From contig JADJYE010000032.1 of NCBI GenBank assembly GCA_016719945.1, positions 124,001-188,000 of the forward strand: a stretch of DNA of 64,000 nucleotides. The letters are read 5' to 3'. Made by a program: the position numbers and the translations under genes. Shown here in pieces: positions 31,671-39,013 of this stretch; the stretch's first letter is position 1, and each line of letters opens with the position of its first letter. The DNA comes from Polyangiaceae bacterium (lineage in GTDB: Bacteria > Myxococcota_A > Polyangia > Polyangiales > Polyangiaceae). Below the pieces are notes generated by a model. It was not told where the DNA came from. It worked only from the letters and a program-made list of their open reading frames with translations, and did not search any database.

Positions 31671-33302
31671 TCAGAACCCTGGGTCGCGCACGCGCGGGAG
31701 GTTCGTCGAGGTCGCGCTCGGGGTCACGCGAGGCAGAGGAGCCTTGGTCGTCGGTGTCTGCCGGACCTGCAGAGGCCCCGAGGCCGACGACGCAGACGGC
31801 GGCGCGGAGGCGTCGGGCCTCTCGGCTGTCGCTGGAGCGGGGCTCGAGCTGGTCGGGGCAGGCTCGACGGCGGTCGCCATCGCCGAGCTCGCCGGCGTAA
31901 AGGAGGGGCTCGCGGGAGTCGGTCCCGCGCCCTCGGAGCTCGACGGACGCCTCAGCGCCACGAACGCCAGCACGGCCGCGATGGCCAGGGCCCCGACACC
32001 GGCGAGCACGAACGGAGCCCTGCTGCGGGTCGGCTTGCCAGGCTCGAGCGGCGGACTCGTGACGACAGCCGCGTCGGACGCGCCGAGATCGGCGATGGGC
32101 CCTGAGCCCGAGCCGGTGTCGAGCCTCGGAGCGCTGCCCGAGACCAGGGAGCCGCCGCTCCCCAGGCTGCCCATGCCTCCGAACGAGCCCGCGCTCGGCG
32201 TGAGCTGGGACTGTCCGCTCGGCACCGATGGGAGGCTCGACAGCGCGTCGTCGGAGAGCTCGACGATGCCCTCGGGGACTCCGGGGATGCGCCGCTTCAG
32301 CCGCTCATCCGCGACCCGAATGGCCTCCTTGATGGTGCGGCGGCGCTTGTCCGCGCGCTCGCCCAGGACGCTACGGATGTACGCCTTCGGCACAACCGCG
32401 TCACCGCGACCAGCCAGCTCTTTCAGGGCGACGTCGAGCGCCTCCGCGAAGTCTTCCATCGTCGCGAAGCGCCGCGACGCGTCCTTCTCGAGCGCCTTCG
32501 CGATCGCGGCGTCGAGGCTCGCCGGCGCGCTGGGCGCGACCGACGAGACGCGCGGAAGCGGGGTGGCATCGAACAGACGCTTCAGGGTCGCGATGTCGTC
32601 GGGCTGCCGGAACGGATGCGCCCCGGAGATGAGCTGGTAGGCGACGATGCCGAGCGCGAAGATGTCGGTGCGTCGATCGATGTCCCCCCCGCGCGCCTGC
32701 TCGGGTGCCATGTAAGGAACCTTGCCCTTCATCTGCCCGGCCTGCGTCTTCGCGGCGTCGTTCGCGGTGGTGGCCTTCGCGATCCCGAAGTCGACGATCT
32801 TCACGACGCCGTCCTGGCCAACGAGGATGTTGTGGGGCGAGACATCGCGGTGAACCAGGCCGACGAGCTGGCCATCGTCGTTCTTGACCTCGTGGGCTGC
32901 GTGCAGCCCAAGCGCGGCGTCGCGCGAGAGCTGGACCGCGACGGAGATCGGCATCGGGACCTTCGACGCCGCCGCCCGCAAGAGCGCCGTCATCGGCTCG
33001 CCATCGACGAACTCCATGACGATGTAGAGGGTGCCGTCTTCCTCGCCGAGATCGATGACCTCGCACACGTTGCCGTGGCGAATCTTCGCCGCGAGCTCGG
33101 CCTCCGCGAGGAACATCTGCTCGAACTGAGGGTCGTCGCTCAGGTTCGGCAGCATCGTCTTGATCGCGACGAACTTCTGGAAGCCGCGGTGCCCCTTCAT
33201 GCGGGCGGCCCACACCAGGGCCATTCCGCCCTGAGCGATGGGCGTGAGCAGCTCGTAGCGGCCGAGCGTGTTGCCTGCGCCGACGTCGCCCAGGGTCGCC
33301 AT
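31671..33302 (-). CDS. Transmembrane serine/threonine protein kinase
   Basis: A 543-residue bacterial Hanks-type kinase. The Gly-rich loop is IAQGGMALVW, the ATP Lys is Lys48 in VAIK, the catalytic Asp is Asp153 in HRDVSPHNIL and the metal Asp is Asp171 in DFG; KVPYMAPEQ is the P+1 region. The HRDVSPHN form is frequent in myxobacterial kinases. After the kinase domain (about 15-285) come a basic helical linker, a Ser/Gly-rich stretch, one membrane helix (about 443-463, APFVLAGVGALAIAAVLAFVAL) and a Pro/Ser/Thr extracytoplasmic tail without PASTA repeats. The start is two bases from the stop of the upstream PEGA/TPR gene, so they are one operon. Confidence 0.95.
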   Translation of the reverse strand: MATLGDVGAGNTLGRYELLTPIAQGGMALVWAARMKGHRGFQKFVAIKTMLPNLSDDPQFEQMFLAEAELAAKIRHGNVCEVIDLGEEDGTLYIVMEFVDGEPMTALLRAAASKVPMPISVAVQLSRDAALGLHAAHEVKNDDGQLVGLVHRDVSPHNILVGQDGVVKIVDFGIAKATTANDAAKTQAGQMKGKVPYMAPEQARGGDIDRRTDIFALGIVAYQLISGAHPFRQPDDIATLKRLFDATPLPRVSSVAPSAPASLDAAIAKALEKDASRRFATMEDFAEALDVALKELAGRGDAVVPKAYIRSVLGERADKRRRTIKEAIRVADERLKRRIPGVPEGIVELSDDALSSLPSVPSGQSQLTPSAGSFGGMGSLGSGGSLVSGSAPRLDTGSGSGPIADLGASDAAVVTSPPLEPGKPTRSRAPFVLAGVGALAIAAVLAFVALRRPSSSEGAGPTPASPSFTPASSAMATAVEPAPTSSSPAPATAERPDASAPPSASSASGPLQVRQTPTTKAPLPRVTPSATSTNLPRVRDPGF

Positions 33303-33304
33303 CG

Positions 33305-34288
33305 CTAAAATTTCCCGGTGAGGGTGAGACCGGTCGGCGCGCCGCGCAGGTGAACGGCGGTCTCCTTGGCTGGAGCCGCGCCGCCCGACCCGGGCTTGAC
33401 CGTCAGCTCGACGATGAGGAGCGTGCCTCCGACGCCGAGCGCGGCGAGCCCCCCGATGAAGGTCGCGGTCGAGACCGTCGAGTACAGCGAGCCGTTGTCG
33501 TAGGTCTCTTGCAGGTCGGGGGGGCAGCTCTGCCCGTCGGGGCCGCACGCCGCGTCGAGGTCGGAGACGGCGCTTTGCTTGAGCCCGAAGAAGACACCTG
33601 AGACGACCAACGACGCGGCGCCCGCGCTCATCACCGCGAGGCTGGTACCGAACAGCGGCGACCGCCCGTCGCCCTCCTCGACGCCCAGCGGCGGCCGCAC
33701 GACCTCGACGCGCGGCTTGAGGGTCATGGCGATCTCTTGCGACTCTCCCTCCTTGGCGACGACCTCGATGAGGCTCTTCTCGTGTCCTGGAGCGCTCAGC
33801 TCGAGGCTGTGCGGCCCGGGGTTCACCGAGATGGCAGCGCCGACCGACGCCGGCCCGAGCTCGCGGCCGTCGAGGACCACCGTCGCGACGCCCGCCCCCG
33901 CGCCGCGGTGGAGCGTGATCTTGGGGATGCGCGGCTCGAGCTTGGCGATCGCTGATTGGGCCTCCTCCTCGACGTCCTTGACCTTGGAGTCTTTGGCCTC
34001 GAGCAAGGCGAGCCGATACGACGCGATGGCCCCGACCCAGTCGCCGACAGCCTCCTCACAGACGCCGATGTGGAAGCGGACCTGGGGAGAGCTCTTGACG
34101 AGCGCGACGCCCTTGAACACGGAGAGCGCGCCCTCGTAGTCCTTGGCGACCTCGAGGGCCAGGCCGCGCCTGAACTCTTCGCGCGCCTTGGCGAGCGCCT
34201 CTTTGCCCGGCTCCTCCGCCTCGGCCCGAGGGGCGGCGACGCTCGCCAGCGCGAGGCCGAGCGCGATGAGCAGAGCGGGCCGCTTCAC
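33305..34288 (-). CDS. Secreted PEGA/TPR-type protein
   Basis: A 327-residue protein with a Sec signal (LLIALGLALASVAAPRAEA). Helical repeats of TPR type follow (AREEFRRGLALEVAKDYEGALSVFKGVALV, HIGVCEEAVGDWVGAIASYRLAL). Next is a PEGA-like beta segment (VVLDGRELGPASVGAAISVNPGPHSLELSAPGH), then one or two C-terminal hydrophobic helices (GTSLAVMSAGAASLVVSGVFFGL, ATFIGGLAALGVGGTLLIVEL). It starts at GTG 34288, overlapping the upstream lipoprotein stop (GTGA). Proteins of this layout sit beside Ser/Thr kinases in myxobacteria and may be part of the same envelope signalling unit. Confidence 0.82.
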   Translation of the reverse strand: MKRPALLIALGLALASVAAPRAEAEEPGKEALAKAREEFRRGLALEVAKDYEGALSVFKGVALVKSSPQVRFHIGVCEEAVGDWVGAIASYRLALLEAKDSKVKDVEEEAQSAIAKLEPRIPKITLHRGAGAGVATVVLDGRELGPASVGAAISVNPGPHSLELSAPGHEKSLIEVVAKEGESQEIAMTLKPRVEVVRPPLGVEEGDGRSPLFGTSLAVMSAGAASLVVSGVFFGLKQSAVSDLDAACGPDGQSCPPDLQETYDNGSLYSTVSTATFIGGLAALGVGGTLLIVELTVKPGSGGAAPAKETAVHLRGAPTGLTLTGKF

Positions 34289-36069
34289 AGGCACGCTCCG
34301 CTCGAGAGCGTCACGTCGTCGACGTTCCAGCCGCTCATGATCCAGGCGAGGTAGTTGCCCTGCTTGTCGGTGCGGTACCCGAAGCGAACCCTGAACTGCG
34401 AGTTCTTGTGGGCCGTCACGTCGTGGGTCCACCGGCTCCATGCGTTCTCGGTGATGAGGTTGTTGCCCACCGAGTCGTTGGTCCACAGCTCGACCCACGA
34501 GCTGCCATTGAAGACCTCGACGACGTGGGTCGTGAACGGATCCCAATCGCAGTTGAGCCACCGCCAATAGGTCAGGTTGACCGTGCCCGCAGCGGCCGAC
34601 AGGTCGATGACGGGGCTCGTCATGTAATAGTAGTCGTGGATCGGGATCGAGTGGTTGCCGCCGATTGCGACGCCGGCGACCCCGTTGTCGGACGAGGGCG
34701 TGTGATCGACCCCCGGGTCGGGGAAGCCCTGCTCGTGGCCGGTGCTCACTGTCGCGGGGCCGATCTGCCACTCGGTCCCTAGCTGCCAGCCACGCGAGTT
34801 GTCGGAGAAGTCCTCGGAGAGGTAGATCGCCCCACCCGAGCACGCAGCAGAGGCGCACCCGCAGGTGCCATCGGAGCCGCAGGTGATACCGCACCCGCCG
34901 CAGTTGGCCGCGTCGCTCGACGTGTTGACCTCACAGCCGTTCGCGCCATCATCGTCGCAGTCGCGGGTCGCCCCGGCACACGCCGCGCAGGTCCCGGTCG
35001 CGCAGGTTTGAGCGGCCGAGCAGACCGTGGAGCAATCACCGCAATGGAGACCGTCCGTGTCGGTGTTGACCTCGCACCCGTTGAGCGCGGACATATCGCA
35101 GTTGGCGGTCGGGTCGGGGCAGGCGCTCTGGCAGCCGCCATCCACGCAGAAGTCACCTGGAGCGCAGGGCAGGTCGCACCCCCCGCAGTGCGGGCTGGAG
35201 CTGTTGGTGTCGGTCTCGCACCCGTTGGCGTCGTTGCCGTCGCAGTTGCCGAAGCCGTCGTCGCACAGCCCGAGCGTGCAGGTGCCCTGCGGGCAGAGGT
35301 CCTCGGCGTTCGGGAAGTCGCACGGGGAGGTGCAGCCGCCGCAGCTCGCCGCGGTCTCGAGGCTCGTCTCGCAGCCGTTGTTCGGGTTGGCGTCGCAGTC
35401 TTGGTAGTACTCGTCGCACGTGGGCAGGCAGGCGGCGTCGACGCACTCCGTCGCGCCGTGGAAGTTCGTGCACTCGGCGCCGCAGACGCCGCAGTTCGAG
35501 AGCGTCGTGAGCAGCGTCTCGCAGCCGGGGTCGTCGTTGCAGTTGCCGTAGCCGACCTCGCACGGGAGCACGCACGCGCCGTTGTCGCAGACCGTGCCCT
35601 CGGGGCAGCTGTCGACGCCATCGACGATGACACAGCCGATGCATTGGTTGGTCGGGACGTCGCAGGTGAGCGCCGGCAGGCCCGCACCGCCGCCTTCACC
35701 GCCGAGGTTGCAGTCCTCGTCGGCGTCGCAGCCCGGCTCGCAGGTGTTGCCGGACGCGCAGTACTCGCCCAGCTGGCACGTGTTGCCACCCGCGACGCAC
35801 TCGACGCAGGCCCCAAGGGCGCCGTTGCAGACAGGCGTCGCGGGCGTCGCCGCGCAGTCGTCATCGCCGTCGCACGCCGGGCCCGCGCCGCTGCCTCCAG
35901 TCGGCCCTCCACCCGCTGCGCCGCTCCCTCCCTCGCCGACGAACCCGTACTCGGGGAAGCCGCACGCCGACATCATCGCGGCCGTGAGCGCGAGCGACAG
36001 CGCGCCCACCACCGCGGTTCGTAAGCGTGCTCCGGCCAGACTCCCAGCGTTCTGGGACTCGTCCCGCAT
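34285..36069 (-). CDS. Cys-rich repeat lipoprotein
   Basis: A 594-residue exported protein. The lipobox is MMSACGF, followed by a Gly-rich linker and about eight Cys-rich modules built on the pattern C-x-(N/D)-x-x-x-NGCE-x8-CGGC-x-x-x-C (about 80-440). The last 150 residues form a beta-sandwich that resembles MAM/concanavalin-like domains (YLSEDFSDNSRGWQLG to FGYRTDKQGNYLAWIMSGWNVDDV). Such Cys-rich proteins are abundant in myxobacteria; their role is unknown but surface adhesion or matrix is plausible. ATG 36069 is chosen because TAGCAT lies seven bases upstream and contains part of the alternative ATG 36078. Overlap with the PEGA/TPR gene ties it to the kinase operon. Confidence 0.85.
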   Translation of the reverse strand: MRDESQNAGSLAGARLRTAVVGALSLALTAAMMSACGFPEYGFVGEGGSGAAGGGPTGGSGAGPACDGDDDCAATPATPVCNGALGACVECVAGGNTCQLGEYCASGNTCEPGCDADEDCNLGGEGGGAGLPALTCDVPTNQCIGCVIVDGVDSCPEGTVCDNGACVLPCEVGYGNCNDDPGCETLLTTLSNCGVCGAECTNFHGATECVDAACLPTCDEYYQDCDANPNNGCETSLETAASCGGCTSPCDFPNAEDLCPQGTCTLGLCDDGFGNCDGNDANGCETDTNSSSPHCGGCDLPCAPGDFCVDGGCQSACPDPTANCDMSALNGCEVNTDTDGLHCGDCSTVCSAAQTCATGTCAACAGATRDCDDDGANGCEVNTSSDAANCGGCGITCGSDGTCGCASAACSGGAIYLSEDFSDNSRGWQLGTEWQIGPATVSTGHEQGFPDPGVDHTPSSDNGVAGVAIGGNHSIPIHDYYYMTSPVIDLSAAAGTVNLTYWRWLNCDWDPFTTHVVEVFNGSSWVELWTNDSVGNNLITENAWSRWTHDVTAHKNSQFRVRFGYRTDKQGNYLAWIMSGWNVDDVTLSSGACL

Positions 36070-36076
36070 GATCGAC

Positions 36077-36082
36077 ATGCTA
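36077..36082 (-). promoter_or_regulatory. Candidate -10 box that sets the Cys-rich lipoprotein start
   Basis: On the minus strand TAGCAT is followed after seven bases by ATG 36069. The alternative ATG at 36078 overlaps this box and would not be transcribed if the box is used. Confidence 0.4.
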
Positions 36083-36206
36083 CGCCACGCTGCGGGCGTC
36101 CGCACAAGGTTACGGCTCAAGGTGCAGCGTCCAGAAGTGTCCGACAGCCGCCCACCGCAGCGTCCAACCGGCCAGGGCGCCGCGCACCGAGGCTGCCCGG
36201 CCTTCG

Positions 36207-36911
36207 CTAGGTGTTCCCTGCCACCGTGAGCGTCCACTGGTTGTCGACGCCGCACAGATCGCCGCTGACATAGACGACCTCGATCACCAGCCAGACGCTG
36301 TCGTCTTCGCCGCCGAAGCCCTGATCGTCATCCCAGCTGTCCGACACCGTCTCGGGTGTGCCCGCGCCGACCTTGAGGGTTCCGTTGCAGTTCGCGGGGC
36401 CATCTTGGGAGCCCTGGTAGACCCGCAGGTCGTAGTTCATGCCAGGAGGCGACGCGAGCGTCACCCGGTAGCTGAGGTCGGCCTCGGAGATGCCGCTGTC
36501 TGCCTCTTGGATGTGGACCTTGAACCAGCGCGCCTCGTCGCCGGACCGAACGACGGTGTCGCTGCCCTCGTCGCCCGCTACCGCGGAGAGGATCTCGGCG
36601 CCCGCGCAGTCCTCCGGGGCCGCGAAGACGCAGGTGAGCGGCGGGCTGCCACCTTCGCCAGGGCTGCCGCCGACAGACGGCGCGCCGCCATCCCCGGCGC
36701 TGCCTCCTTGTGCCGCGCCGCCGGTGCTCGGGCCGTTGGCCCCGGTGCCGTTGGCCCCGGTGCCGTTGGCCCCGGTGCCGTCGCCGCCGCCACCGCTCGA
36801 CGGCCCCGCGCCTCCAGCGGCAGGTCCGCCCCCATCTTCCAGGGTCCCCCCCTCGGCGCATCCGCCGGCGATCAGCACGAGCGCGAACGAGCACCAGGCA
36901 ACGCGAAGCAT
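36207..36911 (-). CDS. Hypothetical lipoprotein with GTGAN repeats
   Basis: A 234-residue exported protein. The signal ends in LVLIAGGCAEG (lipobox). A Gly/Ala-rich spacer with three GTGAN units follows, then a 120-residue beta-rich domain (CVFAAPEDCAGAEILSAV, ARWFKVHIQEADS, NYDLRVYQGSQDGPANCNGTL, DDSVWLVIEVVYVSGDLCGVDNQWTLTVAG). The layout matches bacterial pre-peptidase C-terminal-like jelly rolls and four Cys may form two disulphides. TACCAT lies six bases before the ATG. The Cys-rich lipoprotein gene starts about 140 bases downstream. Function unknown. Confidence 0.8.
   Translation of the reverse strand: MLRVAWCSFALVLIAGGCAEGGTLEDGGGPAAGGAGPSSGGGGDGTGANGTGANGTGANGPSTGGAAQGGSAGDGGAPSVGGSPGEGGSPPLTCVFAAPEDCAGAEILSAVAGDEGSDTVVRSGDEARWFKVHIQEADSGISEADLSYRVTLASPPGMNYDLRVYQGSQDGPANCNGTLKVGAGTPETVSDSWDDDQGFGGEDDSVWLVIEVVYVSGDLCGVDNQWTLTVAGNT
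36735..36779. repeat. 15-bp tandem repeat, three copies, in frame
   Basis: Three exact copies of gttggccccggtgcc encode GTGAN units in the flexible spacer of the lipoprotein. Like the other two 15-bp arrays in the window, the unit keeps the frame. Confidence 0.9.
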
Positions 36912-36917
36912 GGCCGT

Positions 36918-36923
36918 ATGGTA
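36918..36923 (-). promoter_or_regulatory. Candidate -10 box of lipoprotein gene
   Basis: TACCAT on the minus strand ends six bases before ATG 36911, the same box and spacing as at the GH3 gene. The divergent MoxR promoter lies about 50 bases away. Confidence 0.42.
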
Positions 36924-36974
36924 CCCCAGGCCCGGTCGGTTGGGGCAAACGAGGCCGGCCCTGCGGCCCAGTGC

Positions 36975-36980
36975 TACGCT
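36975..36980 (+). promoter_or_regulatory. Candidate -10 box of the MoxR operon
   Basis: TACGCT ends ten bases before ATG 36991, predicting a leader of only a few bases. No Shine-Dalgarno is visible. This is the only promoter candidate seen for the five-gene operon. Confidence 0.4.
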
Positions 36981-36990
36981 GCACGCCCCG

Positions 36991-37830
36991 ATGCAGGACT
37001 TTCGCAGGTTCCGCGGCACCATCACCTACCTGACCAACGACGCGCTCGAGAGCGCCGTCAACTGCGCCCTCGCCCTCGAGCGACCCCTGCTGGTGCGTGG
37101 CGAGCCAGGGACGGGCAAGACCCTCCTCGCCGAGGCCGTCGCCGAGGGCCTGTCGATGCCGATGATCGGCTGGAACGTGAAGAGCACGACGAAGGCCCAG
37201 GAGGGGCTGTACGTCTACGACACGGTCCAGCGCCTGTACGACTCGAGGTTCGGGGACGGCGACGTGCGCGACATCAAGCGCTACATCAAGCTCGGGCCGA
37301 TGGGGAAGGCGTTCGTCGCGGAGGAGCGAAGCGTGCTGCTCATCGACGAGGTCGACAAGGCGGACCTCGAGTTCCCGAACGACCTGCTCCACGAGCTCGA
37401 CCGCATGCGCTTCCGCATCGTCGAGACCGGCGAGGAGGTGGTGGCCAAGCAGCGGCCGGTCGTGATCATCACCAGCAACAACGAGAAGGAGCTGCCGGAC
37501 GCTTTCTTGCGTCGCTGCGTCTTCCACTTCATCGACTTCCCCGAGCCAGAGTTCATGCGCCGCGTCGTCGACGTTCACCACCCGGGCCTCGAGAGCAAGC
37601 TCGTGGATCAGGTCGTGTCGGTGTTCTACGAGATCCGCAACTCGATGCGCCTCCGCAAGCGCCCGTCGACGAGCGAGCTCATCGACTGGATCGCAGTCTT
37701 GAAGCGCTCTGGCGTCGAGGACGTGAAGCTCGACAAGAACCTGCCGTTTCTGGGGACGTTGCTCAAGAAAGAGCAAGACATCGTCTCGTTCGCGGATCAG
37801 CTCGCCGGGGGGCGCCGGTACCGCTCTTGA
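36991..37830 (+). CDS. MoxR-family AAA+ ATPase
   Basis: A 279-residue AAA+ protein. Walker A is GEPGTGKT, Walker B is SVLLIDEVDKAD, sensor 1 is VVIITSNNEKELPDAFLRR with the Arg finger; the MoxR-type insert before helix 2 (VKSTTKAQEGLYVYDTVQRL) is present. MoxR ATPases act as chaperones that load metal centres or remodel complexes together with VWA proteins. The VWA partner starts seven bases after its stop, which is the classic pairing. First gene of a five-gene operon. The longer frame reported upstream has no protein character; ATG 36991 gives the normal family start. Confidence 0.94.
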   Translation: MQDFRRFRGTITYLTNDALESAVNCALALERPLLVRGEPGTGKTLLAEAVAEGLSMPMIGWNVKSTTKAQEGLYVYDTVQRLYDSRFGDGDVRDIKRYIKLGPMGKAFVAEERSVLLIDEVDKADLEFPNDLLHELDRMRFRIVETGEEVVAKQRPVVIITSNNEKELPDAFLRRCVFHFIDFPEPEFMRRVVDVHHPGLESKLVDQVVSVFYEIRNSMRLRKRPSTSELIDWIAVLKRSGVEDVKLDKNLPFLGTLLKKEQDIVSFADQLAGGRRYRS

Positions 37831-37837
37831 GCCCCCG

Positions 37838-39013
37838 ATGTTCGTCGACTTCCTGTACGACCTGAGGAGACGCAAGGTGCCTGTCGGCGCCAGGGAGGCC
37901 GTGTCGCTCGCGCGGGCGCTCGGCTTCGGCCTGCACGACAGCTCCCTCGACGGATTCTACTTGGTCTCGCGCTCGCTGCTCGTCCACGACGAGAAGCACC
38001 TCGACGACTTCGACGTCGCGTTCGCGGAGCACTTTCGCGGGGTGCACATCGAGAGCAAGAAGATCGCCGAGGAGCTGCTCTCCTGGCTGCGCGATCCGAT
38101 CAAGATCCGGGAGCTCTCCGACGAGGAGCGCGAGGCCCTCAGGAAGCTCGACCTCGACGAGGTGCTCAAGGAGCTCGAGGAGCGCATCAGGGAGCAGAAG
38201 GAGCGCCACGACGGCGGTAACCGGTGGGTGGGCACCGGGGGCACGTCGCCCTTCGGCTCGGCGGGCGTCAACCCCAGCGGGGTCTCCATGGGCGGCAAAG
38301 GCGGGCGCGGGGGCGCGGTCGTCTCCGCCGACGCTCGCAAGTATCGTCCGTACCGCAGCGACGTCACCCTCGACACGCGCATGATCGAGGTCGCGCTCCG
38401 CAAGCTCAGGGTGTTCGCGCACGAGGGCGCCGAGCAGGAGCTCGATATCGAGGGCTCGATCCGGGAGACGGCTCGCAACGCGGGCGAGCTCGAGATCGTG
38501 ACGCGCCCACCGCGCCGCTCGAACACCCGGGTCGTGCTCATGATGGACGTCGGCGGCTCGATGGACCCGCACGCATACGTGATGAGCCAGCTCTTCAGCG
38601 CGGCGAAGCGGGCGAGCCACTTCAAGGAGCTGAGGACCTACTACTTCCACAACTGCGTGTACGGCCGCGTGTACAAGACCGAGGCGTTCCTCGAGCCCGT
38701 CACCCTCCGGGACGTGATGGCCGAGTGCAACCCGACGACGAAGCTCGTGATGGTCGGCGACGCGCTCATGGCGCCGTACGAGCTGCTCGGCTCGAGCGGC
38801 TTCACGGGGGACGAGGGGCGCGTCCCGGGGCTCGAGTGGCTCAGGCAGCTGAAGGATCATTTCCATCGCGCCGTGTGGCTCAACCCCGAGAGCTGGCGAT
38901 CGTACCGCGGCACCACGATCGACCCCATCGCGCAAATCTTCCCCATGTTCGACCTCACGCTCGAGGGGCTCGGTGAGGCCGTCACCGAGCTCCTGCGGGG
39001 AGGGAAGCGCTAG
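37838..39013 (+). CDS. VWA domain protein, CoxE-like
   Basis: A 391-residue soluble protein. The N-terminal 130 residues are helical and charged, then a Gly-rich loop (GTGGTSPFGSAGVNPSGVSMGG). The C-terminal VWA fold has a MIDAS of DVGGS (Asp237 to Ser241; the usual form is DxSxS, with the second position here Gly) and a following NPTTKLVMVGDALM segment. CoxE-like VWA proteins are partners of MoxR ATPases. The altered MIDAS may still bind a divalent metal through Asp237, Ser241 and the later Thr/Asp. It is the second gene of the operon; the next start (GTG 39014) directly abuts its stop. Confidence 0.92.
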   Translation: MFVDFLYDLRRRKVPVGAREAVSLARALGFGLHDSSLDGFYLVSRSLLVHDEKHLDDFDVAFAEHFRGVHIESKKIAEELLSWLRDPIKIRELSDEEREALRKLDLDEVLKELEERIREQKERHDGGNRWVGTGGTSPFGSAGVNPSGVSMGGKGGRGGAVVSADARKYRPYRSDVTLDTRMIEVALRKLRVFAHEGAEQELDIEGSIRETARNAGELEIVTRPPRRSNTRVVLMMDVGGSMDPHAYVMSQLFSAAKRASHFKELRTYYFHNCVYGRVYKTEAFLEPVTLRDVMAECNPTTKLVMVGDALMAPYELLGSSGFTGDEGRVPGLEWLRQLKDHFHRAVWLNPESWRSYRGTTIDPIAQIFPMFDLTLEGLGEAVTELLRGGKR

